Assembly (NCBI GenBank): GCA_902570155.1
Contig: CACFXU010000002.1
Coordinates: 62,001-126,000, forward strand
From: an uncultured Alphaproteobacteria bacterium
GTDB taxonomy: Bacteria > Pseudomonadota > Alphaproteobacteria > HIMB59 > GCA-002718135
Direction: 5' to 3'
Length of the DNA: 64,000 nucleotides
Shown here: positions 21,754-31,466 of the stretch, in pieces
How the letters are laid out: every line of letters begins with the position of its first letter
Position numbering within the stretch: the first letter of the stretch is position 1
Translations under genes and position numbers: made by a program
Notes under the pieces: model-generated
Seen by the model: the letters and a program-made list of their open reading frames with translations, nothing else
The model's database searches: none
What the model was told of the DNA's origin: nothing

Positions 21754-22647
21754 CTAATTTAATTCGAATTTCTGTTTATTATTATAAGAAAAATCTGAGT
21801 TATTAAATTGATTTAACCACTTTGATGTTTTTTTCATACCACCAAACGCATAGAAGTGTATTTTTTCAAGTTTAGAGTCTTTGTTTATTTCGCTATGTTC
21901 AGCAAGATCATAAATTAATTTGTCTGGAGTGCTCAATGTTGCAAGTTTAGTTAAGTTAAAAGCCTGTTTTGTAATAAATCTTAAAGAATTTCCAATACCG
22001 CAAGACCTTGCATAATTTACTAATGTTTTAATAGAGGCAGGACCTGGTATACCAGCGTGGATTGGTAATTTATTTCCAATTTTTACTAAGTGTTTTTCCC
22101 AATCGATTAAAGATTTTGCTTCAAAAAAAAATTGTGTTGCTAAATACATTTTAAAATCAACATTTTTTGCAAAATCATTCTTCTGTTTAATTGCTAAATC
22201 TAAATTTTCATTTGAAATATCTGGGCTTCCTTCGGGATGCCCAGCCACACCTACAGATTGATAATTATATTTTGAAAGAAAATCTGTTTTTAAAACATCA
22301 ATTGAGGAAGAGATTTCGCCAGCTTGATTTCCACCACCACCAATAATTAACATTTTTGAACACCCAGATTCATTTGCAAGTTCACCAATATATTTTTCTA
22401 AGTCATTTTTATTTACAATAGTTCTCGCAGGTAAATGAGGTATAACATCATAACCTTCTAATTTTAATTTTTTTGCCGTTCTAATAACATTTTTTGAATT
22501 TTCATCTGGTAAATAAGTTATATAAACGTCATGATTTTTATTAAGAAATTCAGAAAAGCTTCCATATTTTTCATAAACATTTGGAGTTGTTTCTATAGAA
22601 TAACTATTGAGAAACTTTTTAACAGTATTAATGGTTTCTTTAGACAT
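21754..22647 (-). CDS. Methylenetetrahydrofolate reductase-like protein
   Basis: 297 aa TIM-barrel-like; VIPHLPARTI, IGGGGNQAGE, VGVAGHPEGSPD, ATQFFFEAKSLIDW, PIHAGIPGPAS. Confidence 0.85.
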   Translation of the reverse strand: MSKETINTVKKFLNSYSIETTPNVYEKYGSFSEFLNKNHDVYITYLPDENSKNVIRTAKKLKLEGYDVIPHLPARTIVNKNDLEKYIGELANESGCSKMLIIGGGGNQAGEISSSIDVLKTDFLSKYNYQSVGVAGHPEGSPDISNENLDLAIKQKNDFAKNVDFKMYLATQFFFEAKSLIDWEKHLVKIGNKLPIHAGIPGPASIKTLVNYARSCGIGNSLRFITKQAFNLTKLATLSTPDKLIYDLAEHSEINKDSKLEKIHFYAFGGMKKTSKWLNQFNNSDFSYNNKQKFELN

Positions 22648-22680
22648 AAATTTTTAAAGTTTTTTATATTAATTAGATAA

Positions 22681-23616
22681 ATGAACAACAAGTACTTTAC
22701 TATAATTACTTTTTATCAATTCAAAATAATTAAAGATAAAAATGATATCATTACTAAACTTAAAGATTTTTGCAAATTTAATAAAATAAAAGGTACAATA
22801 TTGATTGCTAATGAAGGCATTAATGGAACAATAGCTGGCTTAGAAAAAAACATAAATTCTTTCATTCTATATCTTGAAAATTTTAGTTTTGAGAAACTTA
22901 ATCTAAAACGATCAAAATATAAATATATGCCTTTTCAAAAACTTAAAATTAGAAATAAAAATGAAATAGTCACACTCAGAACCAAATTTGCTGATCCTAC
23001 AAAAATATCTGGAAAAAAAGTTAAATACAATGAATGGAATCAACTAATTAAAGACAAAGACACTATTGTGATTGATGTAAGAAATGAATTTGAGGTTAAA
23101 ATAGGATCTTTTGAAGGGGCAATTAATCCAAAAACTAAAAGTTTCACTGACTTTAAATCTTTTGTTCAAAAAAAACTAAATAAGTCAAAAGACAAAAAAA
23201 TTGCAATGTTTTGCACTGGAGGTATCAGGTGTGAAAAGGCTTCATCATATATGATGATGAAGGGTTTTAAAAATGTTGCTCAGTTAGATGGAGGTATACT
23301 AAAGTATTTACAAAAAACTCCAAAAAAAGATTCAATGTGGAATGGTGAATGTTTCGTATTTGATGGAAGAGTATCTTTGAAAAATGAATTAAAAGATGGA
23401 ACTTATAAACTTTGTCATGCTTGTCGGTTACCCATTAGTAATAAAGATACTTTTAATAAATATTATAAACCAGGTGTATCTTGTCATAACTGTTTTGATA
23501 AAACATCTGAAGAAAAGAAAAAAAACTTACTTGAAAGAAATAAACAAATTAAACTTGATAAAAAAAGAGGAAATTATAACCGTTTTATTAAGCAGTCAAT
23601 TTCTGATTATGAATAA
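22681..23616 (+). CDS. trhO: Rhodanese-domain tRNA uridine hydroxylase (TrhO/YceA family)
   Basis: GTILIANEGINGTIAG, VIDVRNEFEVKIGSFEGAINP, FCTGGIRCEKASSYM. Confidence 0.93.
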   Translation: MNNKYFTIITFYQFKIIKDKNDIITKLKDFCKFNKIKGTILIANEGINGTIAGLEKNINSFILYLENFSFEKLNLKRSKYKYMPFQKLKIRNKNEIVTLRTKFADPTKISGKKVKYNEWNQLIKDKDTIVIDVRNEFEVKIGSFEGAINPKTKSFTDFKSFVQKKLNKSKDKKIAMFCTGGIRCEKASSYMMMKGFKNVAQLDGGILKYLQKTPKKDSMWNGECFVFDGRVSLKNELKDGTYKLCHACRLPISNKDTFNKYYKPGVSCHNCFDKTSEEKKKNLLERNKQIKLDKKRGNYNRFIKQSISDYE

Positions 23617-23657
23617 ATAATACTTTATTTCATATAATTATTCTATATAGACACTTC

Positions 23658-23852
23658 ATGGCAAAAAAAACTTCATTCGCTCTTAAACAACTAGTACCTG
23701 AAGAAAATCCAAAAACAGGAACCAAGTATATTGTAAGAAAACCGACAAAAGGATTGAAAGTTGCTGAAAAGCTTCGAATGAAAAAATATGATCCTGTGTT
23801 AAAAAAACACGTTTGGTTCGTAGAGAAAAAAATGCCTCCTCATAGTAAATAA
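23658..23852 (+). CDS. Divergent ribosomal protein bL33-like
   Basis: 64 aa; EKLRMKKYDPVLKKHVWFVEKK aligns by eye with bL33 EKLxLxKYDPVxRKHVxxKEAKIK; extra residues near N-terminus plus short basic tail. Confidence 0.7.
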   Translation: MAKKTSFALKQLVPEENPKTGTKYIVRKPTKGLKVAEKLRMKKYDPVLKKHVWFVEKKMPPHSK

Positions 23853-23898
23853 TAGATTTACCTCTTTAATTTATTCTAAATTAACATAATTTAAACTC

Positions 23899-25320
23899 AT
23901 GGTAGCCACTTATGGAATTCATTGGTTTAGACAAGATTTGCGATTACAACAAAATCCATCTTTATTGTCACTTTCAAAAAAAGTTGATCAGATAATTCCA
24001 ATTTATATTTTTGATTTAAATCAAAGAATTGGATCCACATCCAAATGGTGGTTAGAAAAATCCTTAATTAGTTTATATGACTCAATACAAAAACATAATG
24101 GTAAACTAAATATATTTGCTGGTGATCCAGAGAAAATTATATCTTCAATACTAAAGAATTCAAATGTTAAATATGTATCCTGGAATAGACTATATGATCC
24201 ATATTCAATTAAAAGAGATACTAAAATTAAATCAATAGTTACTTCATCTAAAATAGAATGCGACTCGCACAATGGATATCTTTTAAATGAACCTTGGAAT
24301 ATTAAAAATAAAAGTGGAACCTTTTTTAAAGTATTTACTCCTTATTGGCGACATTGTGATGAACTACTAAAACTAAAAGATATTAAATTTAAAAATACAA
24401 AAATAAGCTACTCCAATTCGAAATTTAAAAATGAAATAACTATACAAGATTTAAATCTAACAAACAAAAAAGAGCAATGGATCAAAAAAATTGAAAAATA
24501 TTGGATACCTGGTGAAAGTAATGCAAAATTACAATTAAAAAAATATATTTCGCAAAAAGCAAATAATTATTCAGTTGGAAGAGATAGACCCGATAAAGAT
24601 TTAACTTCAAAATTATCACCTTATCTTCATTTTGGAGAAATATCTGCTTTAGAAGTTTATGATACCGTAAATATTGAAAAAAAAATTGATCCTGAAAATA
24701 AAAAAAAATTTCTTGCTGAACTTGGTTGGAGAGATTTTTCTTATAATCTTTTATTTCATTATCCAGCTATGACTCATAAACCAATACAAAGTAAATTTAA
24801 TAAATTTCCGTGGATTAAAAATGCTAAAAATTTAACATTATGGCATAATGGTAAAACTGGTATTCCAATTGTTGATGCTGGAATGAGACAACTATATAAA
24901 ACAGGCTGGATGCATAATAGAGTAAGAATGATTGTAGGCTCGTTTCTAACAAAAAATTTATTGTTACACTGGAAAAATGGAGAAGAGTGGTTTTTTGATA
25001 CTTTAGTTGATGCTGACGTTGGGTCTAATTCTGCAGGTTGGCAATGGATCTCTGGTTGTGGTGCTGATGCAAGTCCGTATTTTAGAATTTTTAATCCAAT
25101 ATTGCAGGGTCAAAAATTTGATCCAGATGGTGATTATGTAAAAGAATTTGTTCCTGAGTTGAATAATATTCCAAAAAAATATATTCATAATCCTTGGGAG
25201 ATGTCTATGGAGGATCAAAAAAAATATAATTTTGAGATTGGTACTTCATATCCAGCACCAATCGTAGATTTAAAAGAAACAAGAAATAGAGCACTATCAG
25301 CGTTTAAAACTATTAGTTGA
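23899..25320 (+). CDS. Deoxyribodipyrimidine photolyase (cryptochrome/photolyase family)
   Basis: HWFRQDLRLQQNPSL; LSPYLHFGEIS; GIPIVDAGMRQLYKTGWMHNRVRMIVGSFLTKNLLLHW; DADVGSNSAGWQWISGCGADASPYFRIFNP. Confidence 0.95.
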   Translation: MVATYGIHWFRQDLRLQQNPSLLSLSKKVDQIIPIYIFDLNQRIGSTSKWWLEKSLISLYDSIQKHNGKLNIFAGDPEKIISSILKNSNVKYVSWNRLYDPYSIKRDTKIKSIVTSSKIECDSHNGYLLNEPWNIKNKSGTFFKVFTPYWRHCDELLKLKDIKFKNTKISYSNSKFKNEITIQDLNLTNKKEQWIKKIEKYWIPGESNAKLQLKKYISQKANNYSVGRDRPDKDLTSKLSPYLHFGEISALEVYDTVNIEKKIDPENKKKFLAELGWRDFSYNLLFHYPAMTHKPIQSKFNKFPWIKNAKNLTLWHNGKTGIPIVDAGMRQLYKTGWMHNRVRMIVGSFLTKNLLLHWKNGEEWFFDTLVDADVGSNSAGWQWISGCGADASPYFRIFNPILQGQKFDPDGDYVKEFVPELNNIPKKYIHNPWEMSMEDQKKYNFEIGTSYPAPIVDLKETRNRALSAFKTIS

Positions 25321-25321
25321 T

Positions 25322-26617
25322 GTGAGAGAAAAAATAGCAATCATTGGTTCTGGTATTTCAGGAATAAGTGCAGCTTACCTTTTATCTTCTAAATATGATG
25401 TTTATTTATTTGAAAAAAATAATAGATTGGGTGGACATACAAGAACTATCTATGTTGAAGAATCAACAAAGACAATCCCAGTCGATACAGGGTTTATTGT
25501 ATTCAATGAAAATAATTATCCAGATTTAACAAATTTTTTTAAATTACTTGATGTGAAATGTAAAAATTCAGATATGTCTTTTGCCGTCTCAAATCAAGAT
25601 CCTCAAATTGAATATAGTGGCAAAAATATATTTTCTCTTTTTGCTAATTTTAGAAATGTTTTTTCTTTTAATTTTTTTAAAATGTTATTTGAAATAAGAA
25701 AACTTTATTTATTATGTAATAGCTTAAATGTTAGTGATTTAAAGCAAACTAAAACCTTAAATGATTTTTTAAAAACTAATAATTTTTCAACATACCTAAT
25801 AAATTATCATATTTTGCCTATGATATCATCTATATGGTCAAGCAATATAAGTGATGTAAAAAATTTTCCTCTCATAACATTTATTAATTTTTTTAAAAAT
25901 CATGCTTTATTTAATTTAAAACAAAGACCTCAATGGAAATATGTAGAAGGCGGTAGTAACGAATATATAAAAAAAATTATTAATAAAAATTTATTTGAGT
26001 ATGCAATAAATTTCAAAATAAAAAAAATTATTAGAGAAAATAATAAAATTAAAATAGAAGATGAGAAAAATAATATATTAGAATTTCATAAAATAATATT
26101 CGCAACCCACGCTAATCAAGTATTGGATATTTTGGAAAAACCAACAGAAGAAGAAGTAAAAATATTTTCACAATTTAAATATTCAACAAATTCAGCAATA
26201 CTTCACTCCGATCACTCTTTAATGCCTAAATCAAAAATTGCTTGGTCAAGTTGGAACTTTTTAAATAGGTCATCATCTTCTAAATTTACTTTAACTTATT
26301 GGATGAATTTCTTGCAAAAATTACCTACTAAACAAAATTATTTTGTAACTGTTAATCCATATAAAAAGCCTAAAAACATAATTAACGAAACATCATTTAA
26401 TCATCCAATATATACTACCGATACTATTATTGCTCAAAAAAATGTTATGGAAATCCAAGGAAAGAATAATACTTTTTTCTGTGGAGCTTACCTTGGATAT
26501 GGTTTTCATGAAGACGGCATTCAATCATCTTCTTATATTTGTAAATTGTTAAATTGTGATTTACCTTGGAAGAGAGAGAAAAATTTTTATAATAGATTGC
26601 AAATTAATTTTAAATGA
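25322..26617 (+). CDS. FAD-dependent amine-oxidase-like/desaturase-like oxidoreductase
   Basis: IAIIGSGISGISAAYLLSSKYDVYLFEKNNRLGGHTRTI; GAYLGYGFHEDGIQSS. Confidence 0.88.
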   Translation: MREKIAIIGSGISGISAAYLLSSKYDVYLFEKNNRLGGHTRTIYVEESTKTIPVDTGFIVFNENNYPDLTNFFKLLDVKCKNSDMSFAVSNQDPQIEYSGKNIFSLFANFRNVFSFNFFKMLFEIRKLYLLCNSLNVSDLKQTKTLNDFLKTNNFSTYLINYHILPMISSIWSSNISDVKNFPLITFINFFKNHALFNLKQRPQWKYVEGGSNEYIKKIINKNLFEYAINFKIKKIIRENNKIKIEDEKNNILEFHKIIFATHANQVLDILEKPTEEEVKIFSQFKYSTNSAILHSDHSLMPKSKIAWSSWNFLNRSSSSKFTLTYWMNFLQKLPTKQNYFVTVNPYKKPKNIINETSFNHPIYTTDTIIAQKNVMEIQGKNNTFFCGAYLGYGFHEDGIQSSSYICKLLNCDLPWKREKNFYNRLQINFK

Positions 26618-27387
26618 TTTCTCAAATTCTTTTATCTAGCATTATTCATAAAAGATTTATTCCATTTAAACACACATTGAAATATGAGGTACCAAGTCTT
26701 TTTATTAATTTGGATAATCTTGATCAATTAAGTAAAAACTATAAACTTTTTTCATTAAACTCCTTTAATCTTTTTTCTATTTATGAAAAAGATCATGGAT
26801 ATAGAGACAAAAGGTCAATAAAGACATTCGTTAAAGATTCCCTCTCTAAATTTAATATTAAATATAAACATCTTAATATAATGATATTATGTTTTCCAAG
26901 AATTTTGGGATATGTATTTGATCCCTTATCAATTATATATTGTTATGATGATAAAAAATTAATATCTATTTTCTATGAAGTTAAAAATACGACTAATGAA
27001 CAACATACCTATATTTTTAAAGGAAGTGTAAATTTTGAAGATTTTAAACTATCTCATGAATGTGCAAAGCAGTTTTATGTATCTCCATTCATAGAAATGG
27101 AGGCAAATTATAAATTTTTTAATCGAATGCAAAAAGATAAAATAAATATTAACATTGATCTTTATGATAAAAATAATAAAAAAGTTCTAACAGCTACTCA
27201 GCATGGAAAATTTATAGATTTTAACTCAAAAAATATGTTTAAATTTTTATATTATAATCCACTTTTAGGCTTCAAGGTAATGGCTGGAATTCTTTTTGAG
27301 GCTTTAAAAATAATTTACAAAGGTGGTAAATATTATGCACGAAATAAGAAGCCAAATGATACAGTGAGTTTTGAAGGTAATTTTTAA
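26614..27387 (+). CDS. DUF1365 family protein
   Basis: FPRILGYVFDPLSIIYCYD, EVKNTTNEQHTYIF, HECAKQFYVSPF; 4-bp overlap with upstream gene. Confidence 0.9.
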   Translation: MISQILLSSIIHKRFIPFKHTLKYEVPSLFINLDNLDQLSKNYKLFSLNSFNLFSIYEKDHGYRDKRSIKTFVKDSLSKFNIKYKHLNIMILCFPRILGYVFDPLSIIYCYDDKKLISIFYEVKNTTNEQHTYIFKGSVNFEDFKLSHECAKQFYVSPFIEMEANYKFFNRMQKDKININIDLYDKNNKKVLTATQHGKFIDFNSKNMFKFLYYNPLLGFKVMAGILFEALKIIYKGGKYYARNKKPNDTVSFEGNF

Positions 27388-28581
27388 ATGAATTTTTTTA
27401 AAACAAATTTTGATAAAACTGTCAAAAAATTATTAGTAAACTTTTTATCTAAAATTCGATATGGAAAATTAACAGTTCAATTTCCAACTGGCGAGGAGAG
27501 AGTTTTTGTCGGAAAAGAGGAGGATATATCTGCAAATATAAAAATTCATAATTATAATTTTTTAAATTTAATTTTTAAAAAAGGTTCTGTAGGTTTTGCA
27601 GAAGCCTATATGAATGGTTACTTTTCAAGTACCGATTTAACTAATTTATTACTACTTTCTCACAAAAATGAGAGTTATTTTTTACAAAGTATAAATACTA
27701 ATCTTTTTTTTGCTACTTTTGCCAAATTAAAGCATTTTTTAAATAACAATTCAAAATCACAGAGTAAAAAAAATATTAAATATCATTATGATTTAGGAAA
27801 TAATTTTTACGAAAAGTGGTTAGATAAAACCATGACCTATTCTTCTGCTCTTTTTGATAATAAGAATACCAATTTATCGGATGCACAATTTAACAAATAT
27901 AGAAAAATTGCTGAAACTTTATCATTAGACTCAAATTCTAAAACTTTAGAAATTGGATGTGGATGGGGAGGTTTTTCATCATTTGTAGCGAAAAATTACA
28001 ATTGTTCAGTTGATGCTATAACTATTTCCAAGGAACAATACGAATATGCTTCTGAAAAAATTCAAAATGAAGGTTTGTCTGAAAAAGTATCAGTTATATT
28101 CAGAGATTATAGGGATATAAAAAAAAAATATTCAAATATTGTTTCAATTGAAATGTTTGAAGCAGTTGGGAAGAAATACTGGCATAATTACTTTGATACA
28201 ATTCGTAATTCTCTCAATGATGGCGGTATGGCTGCACTACAAGTCATAACCATTGATGAACAAAAGGCTAAAGATTATCAAAACAGACCAGATTTTATTC
28301 AACAATATATTTTTCCAGGTGGAATGCTTCCAACTAAAAAACAATTTGAATATTCGGCAAAAAACGTTGGATTAAAATGTATTGAAAATCTAAGTTTTGG
28401 TGGTTCTTATGCAAAAACACTTAAAATGTGGAATAAACAATTTCAAAAATCTTGGAATGATTTATCTCAGTTTGGTTTTGATATTAAATTTAAAAGAATG
28501 TGGGAATTTTATCTATCTTATTGTGAAACAGGTTTTGCAAATAGTTCAACCGATGTTTCTCATTTCTTAATTCAAAAATAG
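27388..28581 (+). CDS. Cyclopropane-fatty-acid synthase-family SAM methyltransferase
   Basis: IKYHYDLGNNFYEKWLDKTMTYSSALF, LEIGCGWGGFSSFVAKNY, SIEMFEAVGKKYWHNYF, FIQQYIFPGGMLPT. Confidence 0.94.
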   Translation: MNFFKTNFDKTVKKLLVNFLSKIRYGKLTVQFPTGEERVFVGKEEDISANIKIHNYNFLNLIFKKGSVGFAEAYMNGYFSSTDLTNLLLLSHKNESYFLQSINTNLFFATFAKLKHFLNNNSKSQSKKNIKYHYDLGNNFYEKWLDKTMTYSSALFDNKNTNLSDAQFNKYRKIAETLSLDSNSKTLEIGCGWGGFSSFVAKNYNCSVDAITISKEQYEYASEKIQNEGLSEKVSVIFRDYRDIKKKYSNIVSIEMFEAVGKKYWHNYFDTIRNSLNDGGMAALQVITIDEQKAKDYQNRPDFIQQYIFPGGMLPTKKQFEYSAKNVGLKCIENLSFGGSYAKTLKMWNKQFQKSWNDLSQFGFDIKFKRMWEFYLSYCETGFANSSTDVSHFLIQK

Positions 28582-28583
28582 AA

Positions 28584-29096
28584 ATGCAAAAATTAAAAGT
28601 ATTTTTAGTCTTAACTGGCTATCAACTAACTTGGTTAGCCTGTGTATTTGGTGAAACAAAATTTTATAATTCTATGTTGGGCATTTGGGTTGGAATTATT
28701 TTCTTACTAACTTATTTTTATTTTAATCATAATAAACAAAAATTTATTAAGATTTCACTTTTGATTTCAGTTCCAGGATATTTTTTTGATACTTTATTAG
28801 TTTATTTCCAAATTTACGATTTTGAAACTATTGCTAAACTTGGTACTCTGCCATTATGGATGATTGTTTTATGGTTTAGTTTTAGTACCCTTTTTGATGA
28901 AATTCTTACTTTTTTTAAAAGTTATAAAATTTTAGGAATTTTTTTAAGTGGAGTTTTAGGACCTTTAACCTATTATCTTGGCGAGCCTATTGGAGTTATA
29001 AAAATATATAACTTTCAGATTTTTATTATTTCAATGGTGTTATTTTGGATGATCTTGATGTTCTATTATCTAAATTACGTTATAAAAAATGATTAA
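28584..29096 (+). CDS. DUF2878-like integral membrane protein
   Basis: 170 aa, multiple TM; conserved placement after a Cfa-type methyltransferase gene in light-stress clusters. Confidence 0.75.
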   Translation: MQKLKVFLVLTGYQLTWLACVFGETKFYNSMLGIWVGIIFLLTYFYFNHNKQKFIKISLLISVPGYFFDTLLVYFQIYDFETIAKLGTLPLWMIVLWFSFSTLFDEILTFFKSYKILGIFLSGVLGPLTYYLGEPIGVIKIYNFQIFIISMVLFWMILMFYYLNYVIKND

Positions 29097-29659
29097 ATTT
29101 CTTGATCTACTTTTTTTGTTCTAGTTCTATTTAAAGTTCTTTCGAGATCCTTATAAGTACATAAACCAACATCCATTGGACTCTTTGCTTCAAGAACTGC
29201 TTCTCTGTATGTACCATTTCTTATAGCCTCTACCGTATTTTTTGTTGAACTGGTAAGTTTTGCAATTTGAGAACTACTTAATTCAGTTGGATATCTTTTT
29301 ATAAGCCACAAAATAGCATATGGCTTTTCTTGTCTTAAAGAGAGAGGTGTATATTTAGAATCTTTTTTTCTTGGTGGTAAATCTTCAATTACATCAGACT
29401 TAATAAGACTCAAACTAGCTGCATTATCTTTTTCACATCTTTCAATTTCTTCTTTTGTTAATTGATTATTATCAATGGGATCATAACCTCTCATACCGAC
29501 AGCAACTTCTCCATCAGCTATTCCTTGAACCTCTAATTCATGTAATCCACAGAATTCAGCTATTTGATCAAACGTTAAAGCTGTATTTTCAACTAACCAT
29601 ATTGCTGTTGCTTTAGGCATTAAAGGGTATTTCATAATTGGCTCATATAATATAATCAA
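29093..29659 (-). CDS. trcR: DUF1013/TrcR-type putative cell-cycle transcriptional regulator
   Basis: MPKATAIWLVENTALTFDQIAEFCGLHELEVQGIADGEVAVGMRGYDPIDNNQL matches alphaproteobacterial DUF1013; true start may be an internal Met. Confidence 0.88.
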   Translation of the reverse strand: MIILYEPIMKYPLMPKATAIWLVENTALTFDQIAEFCGLHELEVQGIADGEVAVGMRGYDPIDNNQLTKEEIERCEKDNAASLSLIKSDVIEDLPPRKKDSKYTPLSLRQEKPYAILWLIKRYPTELSSSQIAKLTSSTKNTVEAIRNGTYREAVLEAKSPMDVGLCTYKDLERTLNRTRTKKVDQEI

Positions 29660-29679
29660 AAAATAATATATAACAAAAT

Positions 29680-29868
29680 ATGACTATGACAGATTTTTTT
29701 GAAGTCGATGAAAAAAAAAAGACGGTTAAAATATTAAATTTGGATGATTTCAGTGTTGAGGATTTGCAACATTATATTTCTGAACTTCAGATTGAAATAC
29801 TAAGAGTTCAAGATGAGATAAAAAAGAAGGAAAATTTAAAACTTAATGCTGAAAAGTTTTTTAAATAA
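29680..29868 (+). CDS. DUF1192-like small protein
   Basis: 62 aa; LDDFSVEDLQHYISELQIEILRVQDEIKKKENLK pattern; next to trcR and rpmE. Confidence 0.7.
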   Translation: MTMTDFFEVDEKKKTVKILNLDDFSVEDLQHYISELQIEILRVQDEIKKKENLKLNAEKFFK

Positions 29869-30096
29869 TTATTTATTAATTTTAAGACCTTTAAATCTTT
29901 TTTGGAATCTAGCTACCTGTCCTTCAGATTCATTAAGACCAGCCTTACCACCGGTCCATGCTGGGTGAGATTTAGAATCAATTTCTAATTTAAGAGTATC
30001 ACCTTCTTTACCCCAAGTAGATCTAGTTTTAAAAGTAGATCCATCAGTCATAACGACGTTTATTTCATGATATTTAGGATGTATATCTTTTTTCAT
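29869..30096 (-). CDS. rpmE: 50S ribosomal protein bL31
   Basis: [50 protein letters not shown]. Confidence 0.97.
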   Translation of the reverse strand: MKKDIHPKYHEINVVMTDGSTFKTRSTWGKEGDTLKLEIDSKSHPAWTGGKAGLNESEGQVARFQKRFKGLKINK

Positions 30097-30120
30097 GACT
30101 GTCTTATATTTATATAGATT

Positions 30121-30897
30121 TCAAAGTAAAGTAAGTTTTTTAACTAATTCATTATGAATTTTATTATTTGAAGCAACTAAATCACGAGAATTTATTTCCC
30201 ATGCATTTCCATCTATTTTAGAAATTTTCCCCCCAGCTTCTTTAACTAAAAGAATGCCCGTTGAAACATCCCATAAATTTAGATCTTTTTCCCAAAAACC
30301 ATCTAATTTACCAGAGGCAACATAAGCAAGATCAAGGCCTGCAGAACCGAGTCTTCTTATTCCTGCAGATGATTTTAGGATTTCATCAATCTCACTTAAA
30401 TAGTTTTTATAAATTCTTTCTCCAAACGGAAGCCCAGTGCCTATCAAGCAATCTGAAAAAATTTGCCTGTTTGACACTCTAAGTCTACCATTATTACACC
30501 ACGAACCTTTACCCTTAGAACTCCAAAAAAATTCGTTTAAAATTGGATTATAAATCACACCGTCTGTGATTTCATCATTTGTCATTTTGGCAACGATTAT
30601 TCCAACATGAGGTATTCCATGAATAAAATTTGATGTTCCATCAATGGGATCAATAATAATGGTGTTTTCATCACCCTTTATTTTGCCAGTTTCTTCAGTT
30701 ATGTAAGTATAATCTGGATAATAATATTTTAGAGTTTCTAAAAGTGTTTTTTCTACTTTAATATCTGCATTTGTTACAAAATCTCCAACTGATTTAGATT
30801 GTATTTGTAAATTTTCTAATTCTCCAAAATCTCTTAATAATATTTTACCAGCTTTTTTTACTGCCTTTTCAAAGATATTAATTACAGCAGGCTGCAT
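30121..30897 (-). CDS. suhB: Inositol monophosphatase family protein
   Basis: DFVTNADIKVEKTL, ITEETG, IIDPIDGTSNFIHGIPHVGI, GLDLAYVASGKLDGFWE. Confidence 0.92.
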   Translation of the reverse strand: MQPAVINIFEKAVKKAGKILLRDFGELENLQIQSKSVGDFVTNADIKVEKTLLETLKYYYPDYTYITEETGKIKGDENTIIIDPIDGTSNFIHGIPHVGIIVAKMTNDEITDGVIYNPILNEFFWSSKGKGSWCNNGRLRVSNRQIFSDCLIGTGLPFGERIYKNYLSEIDEILKSSAGIRRLGSAGLDLAYVASGKLDGFWEKDLNLWDVSTGILLVKEAGGKISKIDGNAWEINSRDLVASNNKIHNELVKKLTLL

Positions 30898-31466
30898 TAA
30901 TTTTTTGATTTTTCGATATAACTACCGTCGATTGTACTTATTACTATTTTATCATTAACTGCAATAAATTGTGGTACAGATGTTTTAATATTCTTTTCTA
31001 AAGTAGCTGGTTTATATGATGACGCAGCTGTTTGACCTTTTACAACACCTTCAGTTTCTATAACAGTTAATTCTACAGTATCAGGCAAGTCAATTCCGAC
31101 CGGTTTTTCATTATAGAAATTAATAATAACATTACTATTCTCTACTAAAAATTTTGATTGATCCTCAGTTAATATGTCTGAGCCGAGTTCTATTTGTTCA
31201 TAAGTTTGTTTATCCATAAATATAAAATTATTATTATCATCATAAAGATATTGAAATTCTTTTTCATCAAGGATAGCTCTTTCTACTGTTTCTGATGATC
31301 TAAACCTGCTATTCATTTTAGTACCTTCTCTTATTTCTTTAAGTTCAGCTTGCAAGTAGGCACCACCCTTTCCTGGTTGAGTATGCTGGGTTTTCAAAAC
31401 TTTCCAAAGTTTGTTATTAATTTCTAAAATATTTCCGACTTTGATTTCATTTCCATCTATTTTCAT
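30897..31466 (-). CDS. efp: Elongation factor P
   Basis: MKIDGNEIKVGNILEINNKLWKVLKTQHTQPGKGGAYLQAELKEIREGTKMNSRFRSSETVE. Confidence 0.97.
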   Translation of the reverse strand: MKIDGNEIKVGNILEINNKLWKVLKTQHTQPGKGGAYLQAELKEIREGTKMNSRFRSSETVERAILDEKEFQYLYDDNNNFIFMDKQTYEQIELGSDILTEDQSKFLVENSNVIINFYNEKPVGIDLPDTVELTVIETEGVVKGQTAASSYKPATLEKNIKTSVPQFIAVNDKIVISTIDGSYIEKSKN

